Shown: piece after piece, positions 1-5,513 of the stretch
Layout of the letters: every line of letters begins with the position of its first letter
Numbering within the stretch: the stretch's first letter is position 1
NCBI GenBank assembly: GCA_964468725.1
Contig: CAYXVU010000278.1
Coordinates: forward strand, 1 to 7,421
Direction: 5' to 3'
Source: CAYXVU01 sp964468725
GTDB lineage: Bacteria; Acidobacteriota; Blastocatellia; UBA7656
Length of the DNA stretch: 7,421 nucleotides
Notes under the pieces: model-generated
Told to the model about the DNA's origin: nothing
The model's database searches: none
Seen by the model: only the letters and a program-made list of their open reading frames with translations
Program-made: the position numbers and the translations under genes

Positions 1-57
1 GAATCATGGCGAGCATTGCATCAGCGGCGAGGTGTCGCTAAACTGGCCACGCTTTAA
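1..57 (+). CDS. Possible 3' end of an upstream gene (partial)
   Basis: Frame 1 is open from the window edge to a TAA at 55-57. It encodes 18 residues ending in VAKLATL and stops 5 bp before the ATG of the next gene, a spacing typical of genes in one transcript. No domain can be recognised in so short a piece. Frame 2 is also open across this stretch, so a real gene end is only a guess. Confidence 0.22.
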   Translation, partial: ESWRALHQRRGVAKLATL

Positions 58-62
58 CAGCC

Positions 63-890
63 ATGATGTTGCAAACAGAAAATGGGCGTCTCTATTTCGA
101 AATCATCGGCGATGGTGCGCCGCTCGTCTTTGTCAGCGGTTGGGCAATGTCGTGCGAATGTTGGCGGCCTGTGGTTGAGAGGCTCGAAGACCGCTTTCGC
201 TGCTTGATCTATGATGCGCGCGGCACGGGGCGGTCACAGCCGGTTGCCGACGGCGCAGGGTTTGAGATCGAAGATCATGCGGCGGATTTACATCGCTTGA
301 TCGAAGCGACGCATTTTTACGACGCCACCCTAATCGGTCATGAAGTCGGCTCGCTCATCAGCGCGCTCTGCGCCGACCAACACCCGCAAGATGCGGGCGC
401 GTTGGTGATGGTCAATCCGCGCGCCGGGTTGAGCGATGACGAGATTAAAAAGTTTGCGGTGCTGACGCCGACCACATTGGCGCTGCGAGAACTGGCGCAG
501 TTCCCTATCATTCGCAATTTGGTTGCGTGGCGATTTCGTCGCGCCCCTGAACCGTATCGGGAAAAGTTATTTGAGGACTTTGCGGAGGTTGACCCGCGCG
601 CAGCCTATCAAACGGCAGTAGCAGCAGCAAATTTCGACACGCAGTATGGGCTTGGTGAATTATTGGAGCAAGTGAATCTGCCGGTCTTGCTGGTATGCGG
701 CGACAAAGATAAGAAAGGCGTCGAGCAAGCGCGCACTCTGTTTACGGAGATTCGCACCGGTAAACTGGCGACGCTGCGCGACTGCGGTTTTCTGCCTATG
801 CTAGAATACCCGCGTCAATTTGCGCGGTTGCTTGTGAATTTCGTAGCCACGTCGCAACCGGTCGCGCGACAATCACTCAAACGCCTGTAA
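63..890 (+). CDS. Alpha/beta-hydrolase-fold protein lacking catalytic Ser and His (probable pseudoenzyme)
   Basis: 275 residues, the usual size for a single-domain alpha/beta hydrolase. The fold is readable throughout: a first strand and loop PLVFVSGW (20-27) where active members have an HG oxyanion motif, the strand and turn YDARGTGRS (50-58), a nucleophile-elbow strand ending GHEVG (92-96), a variable cap at about 120-190, the acid-loop strand VLLVCGDKD (208-216), and a C-terminal helix LEYPRQFARLLVNF. The canonical G-x-S-x-G serine is Glu94 (GAA at 342-344). The usual catalytic His of the 'GH...E.P..F' motif is Phe243 (TTT at 789-791). The acid, Asp216 or Asp214, remains and the oxyanion HG is S25-G26. 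With two of three triad residues replaced, ordinary esterase or hydrolase chemistry is unlikely; a binding or scaffold role, or different chemistry using Glu, is inferred. An in-frame TAA at 39-41 limits the start to ATG 63 or 66. No clear Shine-Dalgarno is visible. The DUF2752 gene follows after 19 bp, probably in the same transcript. Confidence 0.85.
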   Translation: MMLQTENGRLYFEIIGDGAPLVFVSGWAMSCECWRPVVERLEDRFRCLIYDARGTGRSQPVADGAGFEIEDHAADLHRLIEATHFYDATLIGHEVGSLISALCADQHPQDAGALVMVNPRAGLSDDEIKKFAVLTPTTLALRELAQFPIIRNLVAWRFRRAPEPYREKLFEDFAEVDPRAAYQTAVAAANFDTQYGLGELLEQVNLPVLLVCGDKDKKGVEQARTLFTEIRTGKLATLRDCGFLPMLEYPRQFARLLVNFVATSQPVARQSLKRL

Positions 891-909
891 GAGGGCAAGA
901 GCTTTCAGG

Positions 910-1386
910 ATGGAAGAGCAGGCATTCACAACCCCAACAGGCGAGGCCGAAAATGCAGCCTTGTGGTTAGCAGACGCGCAGCCGTCAAAGCGCACCGCTT
1001 GGTTCGCAGCGATTGCCCTCGGTTTGGTATTTGCGGCCAGTTTCATGTACACGCCTGCGCCGGTGCGACCGGATGGCTCATACTTCACCATCTGCTTGTT
1101 CAAAAACTCGACCGGATTGCCCTGCCCCGGCTGCGGGCTTTCGCATTCGTTTTGCGCGCTCGGTAAAGGCGACTGGTCAGCGGCTTTCGCGTTTCACCTG
1201 TTAGGGCCACTGCTCTTCCTCACCTTCATCTTCATTTTTGCGCGCGCGCTGTGCGTATTGACGGGCTGGCAAAGGCCCGTGCAGGCGCTCGATCAATGGG
1301 TCAGGCAAGTCAAACTCTTTCACCTCTACTTTGCGGCTTTCATCATCTACGGCTTGGCGCGCATCGTCATCCAACTGACCTCGTAA
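910..1386 (+). CDS. DUF2752 family small membrane protein
   Basis: 158 residues. The diagnostic DUF2752 block is at 70-92: LPCPGCGLSHSF (70-81), then LGKGDWSAAF (84-93), followed by a hydrophobic segment. This matches the family pattern of CPxCG, a short helix, G-D and A. Three membrane segments are visible at about 30-48, 97-117 and 136-155. The Cys pair C72/C75 lies just before the second one, with further C62, C82 and H79 nearby, so a metal- or disulfide-binding loop is possible. The function of the family is unknown to me. ATG 910 is preceded by an AAGAG-like ribosome-binding site at the end of the hydrolase spacer, 8 bp away. The next gene downstream is convergent; there is no strong terminator in the 81-bp gap. 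Confidence 0.8.
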   Translation: MEEQAFTTPTGEAENAALWLADAQPSKRTAWFAAIALGLVFAASFMYTPAPVRPDGSYFTICLFKNSTGLPCPGCGLSHSFCALGKGDWSAAFAFHLLGPLLFLTFIFIFARALCVLTGWQRPVQALDQWVRQVKLFHLYFAAFIIYGLARIVIQLTS

Positions 1387-1467
1387 TCCGGCACGGGGAA
1401 TCGGCAGCGGGCACTTTCCGCCCCGCGTCATTCACTCGTCATTTTTCACCCTTACCTGGCTCGCCGT

Positions 1468-1761
1468 TTACCGTTTGCGTTGTTCGCTTCGGCGGATGCG
1501 CTCGATGTCGGGGTCACGCAAGCGGCTGCGGTCACGGTTTTGTTCTTCGAGTTCGCTGCGCCCGGAGGCTCTGCGCAATAACGCGAGCGCCCGGTCATTG
1601 GCCTTCTTGACCTCTTTGCGACCGTCTTCAAATTCGATTTCGATAGATGCTGTATCGCCGGTTCCCAACACGCGAGTGACGGTGCCATACTGCACGCCGG
1701 AAGCGAGCGCGTAGCTGATTTCGTCACCGGCGCGAAAATCGTTGGCGCGCGGTTTGTTCAT
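1468..1761 (-). CDS. Small basic protein with an SH3/Tudor-like beta-barrel, function unknown
   Basis: 97 residues. Residues 10-50 look like a small beta-barrel: GDEISYA, then YGTVTRVLG, then ASIEIEFEDGRKEV. This alternation of strands and turns resembles KOW, SH3 or Tudor-like barrels. Residues 55-97 are helical and highly charged (LALLRRAS, then many Arg, Glu and Asp, ending RRSEQRKR), suggesting a nucleic-acid-binding or ribosome-associated tail; this is inference. The start is well fixed: ATG at 1761-1759 is preceded by AAAGGAG at 1775-1769 with 7-bp spacing, and the upstream zinc-ribbon gene ends in an ATGA overlap with it. I do not recognise a named family. Confidence 0.7.
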   Translation of the reverse strand: MNKPRANDFRAGDEISYALASGVQYGTVTRVLGTGDTASIEIEFEDGRKEVKKANDRALALLRRASGRSELEEQNRDRSRLRDPDIERIRRSEQRKR

Positions 1762-1919
1762 TCCCTTACTCCTTTAGAATTGCCGGATGATTTCGGTTTC
1801 TGCTGTTGCATACGCACCTTGCCGCATTGCGGACAAACCCATTTGCGCTGTTTATGAAAACTGCGCTTTTGCTCGATCATCTTAATGTGGCATCGCGGAC
1901 AGGTCAAAACGGTTCGCAT
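1758..1919 (-). CDS. Zinc-ribbon protein, 53 residues, with two CxxC knuckles
   Basis: Reading the minus strand from ATG at 1919-1917 gives 53 residues beginning MRTVLTCPRCHIKM, with a second knuckle WVCPQCGKVRM. The pairs C7-PR-C10 and C29-PQ-C32 are 18 residues apart, which is the geometry of a four-Cys zinc ribbon; a basic linker lies between and a Lys/Ser-rich tail follows. The TGA (1760-1758) overlaps the next gene's ATG by four bases (ATGA), a standard sign of translational coupling, and the strong Shine-Dalgarno of that next gene lies inside this gene's last codons. An in-frame TGA ten codons upstream bounds the start. The ATG has only a TGAGG directly adjacent to it, so its own ribosome-binding site is weak. 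Likely a small nucleic-acid- or ribosome-associated protein, but its role is not known. Confidence 0.72.
   Translation of the reverse strand: MRTVLTCPRCHIKMIEQKRSFHKQRKWVCPQCGKVRMQQQKPKSSGNSKGVRE
1769..1775 (-). promoter_or_regulatory. Shine-Dalgarno of the 97-residue gene
   Basis: Minus-strand AAAGGAG, seven bases before ATG 1761, embedded in the coding sequence of the zinc-ribbon gene. It fixes the start of the downstream gene and supports coupled translation of the pair. Confidence 0.75.
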
Positions 1920-1945
1920 CCTCAGCAAGGTTCGGGGGCAGCATT

Positions 1946-1974
1946 TTCATAAAGGATGCTGTCAAATGCGTCAA
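1946..1974 (-). promoter_or_regulatory. Candidate sigma70-type promoter for the zinc-ribbon operon
   Basis: Minus strand: TTGACG (1974-1969), 17-bp spacer, TATGAA (1951-1946). The -35 matches consensus at 5 of 6 positions and the -10 at 4 of 6. The predicted start of transcription is roughly 20-25 bases before ATG 1919, which fits. A TTGACA lies 10 bp further downstream but has no suitably spaced -10. Confidence 0.4.
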
Positions 1975-2029
1975 GCTCACAGAGTCAAGGCTGGCCGGAA
2001 GCGCCGCATAAGTTGGCCAAAGATAGCGA

Positions 2030-2059
2030 TTGACGCTTGTAAACGGGCATTGCTAAGAT
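2030..2059 (+). promoter_or_regulatory. Candidate promoter for the Lol-like operon
   Basis: Plus strand: TTGACG (2030-2035), 18-bp spacer, TAAGAT (2054-2059). The -35 matches at 5 of 6 positions and the -10 at 4 of 6. An alternative is the perfect -35 TTGACA at 2068-2073 with TAGCTT 18 bp on, which is a weak -10. Either would give a leader of tens of bases up to about 100 before GTG 2170. Confidence 0.35.
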
Positions 2060-2169
2060 TGCCTTCGTTGACAAGCATTCCTCTCGTTTGTTAGCTTTTC
2101 GCTTTGCTCTTTATGGCTAAAACATCGCCAACGGCCTCTGTTTAACCTAACTGTGGAGTTGACCAGACT

Positions 2170-3183
2170 GTGAGAAGGTTTTTTCTGCCTGCTTCTTTGA
2201 TTCTGTGCCTGTCCGTCTTGACCATCGGCTGTGTCAGAAATGTCAGCATTGCGGAAGCCCTGCCGTTGCAAAAAGAGTTGTCGCGCGAAGAGTTGGTGCA
2301 ACGTATCAATGCCTATGCCGAAGTCCAAACCTTTTCGGCACAGACCGATATTTACGTCCGCAATTATTTCACAGGAAAAAACAACAAAGCCCATCTCTAC
2401 CCGGAAGCTGGAGCGGCGCTGCGCCTCAAGCGCCCGGAAAGCATCCTGATGCGCGTCTCCTTTTACGGGCCGAAGATTGCCGATATGGTGACCGATGGGC
2501 ATCGGTTCTTTATCGCCATCTACAAGCCGGAAGACAAACGCCAGTTCATCTATGGCACGAATCTCAAAAGCATCGAGCACATGGATAATGAAGAGTTGAA
2601 AGGCGCACAAGACCCTCGCCTGCAAGAAGCCGGGGGGCTGGTCAATATGCGCCCGCAGCATGTCGTTGACGCGTTTCTCATCAAGCCTGCCCATCCGGAC
2701 GGCAAAACCGAAATCTTCCGTGAAGAATTCGCTCAGGAAGAGATAGACGCCGAGCCGGGGCAGAAGAAACGCAAAGTGCTACGCACCTACTACGTCATCT
2801 ACGTGCTCGAACGCAAAGATAGCGGCGCGCTCGAATTGCGCCGTAAATACTGGTTCGACCGCACCAAACCCAACACGCCGCTGGCACGTCAGCAAGTATT
2901 TGAAAACGGCGGTGGCAAAGCCGTCAGCAATATCACCTACTCGAATTGGCTGTCGGTTGCAGGGAGCAATCTAATGTGGCCGGAACTGGTCTTCATTGAC
3001 CGCCGCGATGACGGCTACTCCTTACAGATTGATCTGGTGAAAGACTCCATCGAGATCAATGGCGAGATGCCGGACACGATCTTCAAACTGGAGAATACCG
3101 AAAAGCTCAAAGAGATCAATCTTGATGAGCCGCGCAAAGTCGTTCCCGGCACTCCAGCCACCTCCAAACAGAAGCGTCGCTAG
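2170..3183 (+). CDS. LolA/LolB-like outer-membrane lipoprotein (DUF4292-like), candidate LolB-position acceptor
   Basis: 337 residues starting at GTG; an in-frame TAA at 2143-2145 leaves no better upstream start, and a TGGAG lies 11 bp before it. Residues 1-20 form a short lipoprotein signal (MRRFFLPAS, hydrophobic core) ending in the lipobox TIGC, so Cys21 would be acylated. Thr at -3 is less usual than Leu. Position +2 is Val, not Asp, which by E. coli rules would mean sorting to the outer membrane. From about residue 38 the pattern resembles the LolA/LolB/DUF4292 half-barrel: helix REELVQRINAYAEVQTFSA, strands, then LRLKRPESILMRVSFYGPKIADMVTDGHRFF (about 84-114) matching the 'P..lr.....G..i..l..dg..' core. 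It is much longer than classical LolB (about 200 residues), with an additional C-terminal half and a basic tail. It stands first in an operon with permease, ATPase and LolA, suggesting it receives or handles lipidic cargo at the outer membrane. That role is inference. Tandem stops TAG TAA end the gene. Confidence 0.75.
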   Translation: MRRFFLPASLILCLSVLTIGCVRNVSIAEALPLQKELSREELVQRINAYAEVQTFSAQTDIYVRNYFTGKNNKAHLYPEAGAALRLKRPESILMRVSFYGPKIADMVTDGHRFFIAIYKPEDKRQFIYGTNLKSIEHMDNEELKGAQDPRLQEAGGLVNMRPQHVVDAFLIKPAHPDGKTEIFREEFAQEEIDAEPGQKKRKVLRTYYVIYVLERKDSGALELRRKYWFDRTKPNTPLARQQVFENGGGKAVSNITYSNWLSVAGSNLMWPELVFIDRRDDGYSLQIDLVKDSIEINGEMPDTIFKLENTEKLKEINLDEPRKVVPGTPATSKQKRR

Positions 3184-3188
3184 TAAGT

Positions 3189-4370
3189 ATGGATAGCCTG
3201 ATCGTCGCCAACTTAAAGCAGCGTCCGCTGCGCACGGCTGTGAGCGTCATCGGGGTGGCGTTGGGGGTGATCTTGGTCGTCCTCACCGTCGGCTTGGCGC
3301 GCGGCATGATGCGTGACAGCGCCGAACGCCAATCGAACGTTGATGCTGAAGTGCGGTTCGCCCCGAAAGATTACAACCCGATGCTCGGAGCCAACCCTCT
3401 GAGTCTGCCCGAACGTTTCGTAGATGCCATAAAAAACGGTGTGCAGCCAACTCCCGACAATCCTGACCTTCAACCCATACCGCCCATTGCGGGCATCGCA
3501 GCCATTGCCCCGGTTGGCACGTGGATCCAATCGAGCATTGGCGGATTGGGGTTACAACTGATTGACGGCATCCACTGGGAGAGTTTTGTCAAAACGACAG
3601 ACATCCAGATTATTCAAGGCCGTGCGCTCGGCAACGGCGAAACTCCGGGCACCGAATATGAGGCCATCGTTGATGAGACGTACTTTGCCGACAATAAAGA
3701 TGTGAATGGTCAACCGCTGCGCCTCGGCAGTGCGATCAACGTGCTCGGCCATCAGTTCACCGTCGTTGGTGTCTATTCGCCGTCTTTGATGGCGCGGGTC
3801 AAAATTCCTCTGCGCACGATGCAGGATATTCTCGGTGGGTCGCGCAATTGTTCGCTCCTGCTCATCAAATGCGAAAGGCCGGAACTCGATGAACAAGCGA
3901 AAAAAGATTTGCTGACCTCTTACCCCGGCTATGCGGTCGTTCTGGCGCGCGACCTTCCGGCGCTCTTTTCGCGCGGCATCGTAGCCGTCGATATCTTTCT
4001 CAATGTCGTCATCACGCTGGCTGTCGTGATAAGCATATTGGTTATTTTGCTGGCAATGTACACTTCGATTATGGAGCGAACGCGTGAGATTGGCGTCTTG
4101 AAGAGTCTCGGCGCATCAAAGCCTTTCATCTTGATGACGATTGAAAAAGAGGCCGCTCTAATCGGCTTGCTCGGCGTAGCGCTCGGCTTTGCGGTCTCGC
4201 TCGTCGGCAAAGTTTTAATTGAAGCGGGCACGCGATTGATTATTGATCTGGAACTACGCTGGTTGTTGATTGGCGCGGTCATTGGCATCGTGGGTAGCAT
4301 CGTCGGCGCGTTTTATCCGGCGTTACGCGCCGCGCGGATTGACCCAATCGAAGCGTTAAGTTACGAATAA
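3189..4370 (+). CDS. FtsX-like ABC permease of the LolC/E-MacB type
   Basis: 393 residues, close to classical LolC/LolE length. Topology: a cytoplasmic N-terminus containing NLKQRPLRTA, TM1 at about 15-38 (VIGVALGVILVVLTVG), a large periplasmic MacB-type domain at about 40-262, then TM2 at about 268-292, TM3 at about 322-343 and TM4 at about 356-377. The cytoplasmic coupling segment ERTREIGVLKSLGAS (296-310) and the ending YPALRAARIDPIEALSYE (376-393) are hallmarks of the FtsX domain. These exporters do not move cargo through a channel; they extract it from the outer leaflet or push it mechanically. Only one permease gene is present, so a homodimer is inferred, unlike E. coli LolC plus LolE. 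ATG 3189 is 5 bp after the lipoprotein gene and gives the standard N-terminus; no clear Shine-Dalgarno is seen, so translational coupling is plausible. Lol permease or MacB-type exporter of another substrate cannot be separated by eye. Confidence 0.88.
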   Translation: MDSLIVANLKQRPLRTAVSVIGVALGVILVVLTVGLARGMMRDSAERQSNVDAEVRFAPKDYNPMLGANPLSLPERFVDAIKNGVQPTPDNPDLQPIPPIAGIAAIAPVGTWIQSSIGGLGLQLIDGIHWESFVKTTDIQIIQGRALGNGETPGTEYEAIVDETYFADNKDVNGQPLRLGSAINVLGHQFTVVGVYSPSLMARVKIPLRTMQDILGGSRNCSLLLIKCERPELDEQAKKDLLTSYPGYAVVLARDLPALFSRGIVAVDIFLNVVITLAVVISILVILLAMYTSIMERTREIGVLKSLGASKPFILMTIEKEAALIGLLGVALGFAVSLVGKVLIEAGTRLIIDLELRWLLIGAVIGIVGSIVGAFYPALRAARIDPIEALSYE

Positions 4371-4374
4371 GGTT

Positions 4375-4395
4375 CGTCACCCCTCGCCCGTCACC
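4375..4395 (+). repeat. Three heptamer units (CGTCACC-type)
   Basis: CGTCACC, CCTCGCC and CGTCACC stand head to tail directly after the permease stop codon. The outer two are identical and the middle one is diverged. The array begins 42 bp (six heptamer lengths) before the second array at 4417, so both arrays share the same seven-base phase. Confidence 0.55.
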
Positions 4396-4416
4396 AGTTG
4401 CAAAGATCGCAGCAAT

Positions 4417-4451
4417 GGACAACGGACAACGGATAACGGACAGCGGACAAC
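4417..4451 (+). repeat. Five-copy heptamer tandem repeat (GGACAAC)
   Basis: Five contiguous units: GGACAAC, GGACAAC, GGATAAC, GGACAGC and GGACAAC. Three are identical and two have one substitution. The array lies between two possible ATG codons of the ATPase (4415 and 4454), and its last unit occupies the position where a Shine-Dalgarno would be. This resembles short tandemly repeated repetitive sequences known from intergenic regions of several phyla. Confidence 0.85.
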
Positions 4452-4453
4452 GA

Positions 4454-5161
4454 ATGGAACCGGTTCTCGACATCATTGATTTGCAGATGGTCTACCACGT
4501 CGGCAAAGTCGAAGTGCCTGCTTTGCGCGGTGTCAATGTGCAGATTCAATCCGGCGAATATGTCGCCATCATGGGGCCGTCGGGGTGCGGAAAGTCTACC
4601 TTCTTGCACATCGTCGGCGGCATGCTGCAACCGACGGCTGGCAAAGTCATCATTGACGGCGAAGACTTGACGACGATGAAGGATGCCGAACGTACCGATT
4701 TACGCCGCCGCAAAATCGGTTTCGTCTTTCAACGCTTCAACCTCTTCCCGACGCTGACCGCCGAAGGCAACCTGAAACTGGCCGAAAGAATCCATCTGGG
4801 GAATTCGAATGGCGGCGATGCAACGCGCCGACGCGAAGCGCTGCGGTTGCTCAAGCTGGAAGACAAGATGGATCATAAACCGTTGGAACTATCGGGCGGC
4901 GAACAACAGCGCGTAGCGATTGCTCGCGCCATCGTCAACCGTCCGGCGATTTTGCTGGCCGATGAACCGACCGGCAATCTCGATACCGAGAATTCACTAA
5001 TCGTTCTGGATATGCTGCGGGCGTTGAATCAAGAGTTCGGTCAGACGATTGTCATGATTACGCACAACCCGGAGGCCGCAGGCCGCGCCGACCGCATCAT
5101 CGAAATGCGCGACGGGCAAGTGTTGCGGGTCACCGAAAATCCCGTTGAGATGAGGCGATGA
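4454..5161 (+). CDS. LolD/MacB-type ABC transporter ATP-binding protein
   Basis: 235 residues from ATG 4454, matching LolD (about 233). All ATPase motifs are present: A-loop Tyr14, Walker A GPSGCGKST (41-49), Q-loop Gln93 in GFVFQRFNLFP, signature LSGGEQQR (146-153), Walker B ILLADEPTG (166-174), D-loop NLD (175-177) and H-loop His204 in ITHN. It should bind and hydrolyse ATP to drive the FtsX-type permease encoded just upstream. An upstream in-frame ATG at 4415 would add 13 residues (MDNGQRITDSGQR) encoded wholly by a heptamer repeat. That extension has no family resemblance, so 4454 is preferred. E. coli LolD has a different Q-loop (YQFHHLLP), so the sequence by itself fits the broad LolD/MacB/SalX group; the lolA in the same operon is what points to lipoprotein transport. 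The gene ends in an ATGA overlap with the next gene. Confidence 0.9.
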   Translation: MEPVLDIIDLQMVYHVGKVEVPALRGVNVQIQSGEYVAIMGPSGCGKSTFLHIVGGMLQPTAGKVIIDGEDLTTMKDAERTDLRRRKIGFVFQRFNLFPTLTAEGNLKLAERIHLGNSNGGDATRRREALRLLKLEDKMDHKPLELSGGEQQRVAIARAIVNRPAILLADEPTGNLDTENSLIVLDMLRALNQEFGQTIVMITHNPEAAGRADRIIEMRDGQVLRVTENPVEMRR

Positions 5162-5481
5162 ACTTTCTTTTCGGCATCTTCAAACGCGTGCTCTTCTGGT
5201 CGTATGAACGCGGCAGTTGGCAATACGACGTGATGTGCGTCTTGATCTTGGCATTCGTCTTCGCTGTGCCGAGTTGGTATTTTCACAGCCGCCCGAATAC
5301 GCCGCGCCCGATCTCTATCGCCAGCGAACGGCTGCTAGAATCCGAACCGGAACGACGGCACGAAGAGATTTTGGCCATCGTGGCGCAAGAGTACGGATCA
5401 GACGTCAAGGTTTCGCGCGTGGAACCGTTGTTTGACGAAGCGGGCAAGGTCAAGGTCTACCTTGTCTGGGAAGAACAGTAA
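5158..5481 (+). CDS. Single-pass membrane protein of unknown family in the Lol-like operon
   Basis: 107 residues. Its ATG overlaps the ATPase stop by four bases (ATGA) and lies just after a GAGG, so it is very likely translationally coupled to the ATPase. Residues 1-18 are amphipathic and basic (MNFLFGIFKRVLFWSYER), followed by GSWQYD and one clear membrane helix at about 24-42. Positive charges on the N-terminal side and the length suggest N-in topology, with a periplasmic domain of about 65 residues. That domain begins with a Pro-rich linker (SRPNTPRP), then a predicted helix with HEEILAIVAQEYGSDVKV, then two strands (VSRVEPLFDE and KVKVYLVWEEQ). The pattern is a small alpha-beta module. 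I do not recognise it. Its position between ATPase and lolA, with coupling, suggests an accessory subunit of the transporter or a link to LolA; this is inference. Confidence 0.8.
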   Translation: MNFLFGIFKRVLFWSYERGSWQYDVMCVLILAFVFAVPSWYFHSRPNTPRPISIASERLLESEPERRHEEILAIVAQEYGSDVKVSRVEPLFDEAGKVKVYLVWEEQ

Positions 5482-5500
5482 AAGATCAGTCTGTTGAATC

Positions 5501-5507
5501 AGGGGAG
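5501..5507 (+). promoter_or_regulatory. Strong Shine-Dalgarno of lolA
   Basis: AGGGGAG six bases before ATG 5514. It is the strongest ribosome-binding site in this operon, suggesting that LolA is made in excess of the membrane components, as expected for a soluble carrier. Confidence 0.7.
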
Positions 5508-5513
5508 ATAAGG

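Larger units (their letters stand above)
1920..2169. other. Divergent intergenic region (250 bp)
   Basis: This gap separates the minus-strand zinc-ribbon operon from the plus-strand Lol-like operon. It holds one candidate promoter per strand (1946-1974 minus and 2030-2059 plus). A further perfect TTGACA lies at 2068-2073 on the plus strand, with only a poor -10. No open reading frame with coding character, tRNA or strong hairpin was seen. About 100 bp of leader would precede the lipoprotein gene if the 2030-2059 promoter is used. Confidence 0.6.

Noticed and set aside
873..1103. 76-codon minus-strand open frame overlapping the hydrolase end and the DUF2752 start
   Set aside because: It lies opposite two supported plus-strand genes and shows no domain or ribosome-binding site.
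1393..1425. GC-rich possible hairpin after the DUF2752 gene (CGGGG...CCCCG)
   Set aside because: The arms pair only over five bases with a long unpaired middle and there is no T-run directly after it, so it was not called a terminator.
2068..2097. Perfect TTGACA as the -35 of a second operon promoter
   Set aside because: The best -10 at suitable spacing (TAGCTT) matches only half the consensus, so it is kept as an alternative and not called.
2053..2694. 213-codon minus-strand open frame opposite the lipoprotein gene
   Set aside because: It is antisense to a gene with a clear signal peptide and domain pattern, has no recognisable motif, and follows from the codon pattern of the sense gene.
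3929..4300. 123-codon minus-strand open frame opposite the permease (also 3213-3530 and 3552-3896)
   Set aside because: Composition is that of an antisense shadow of TM-coding sequence (runs of Thr, Ile, Met); there is no start context and no domain.
4375..4451. CRISPR-like array
   Set aside because: Units are seven bases long and contiguous, with no spacers of CRISPR size and no cas genes in the window.
4415..4453. Start of the ATPase at ATG 4415 with 13 more residues
   Set aside because: The extra residues are only the translation of the heptamer repeat and do not resemble LolD-type N-termini; ATG 4454 gives the normal length.
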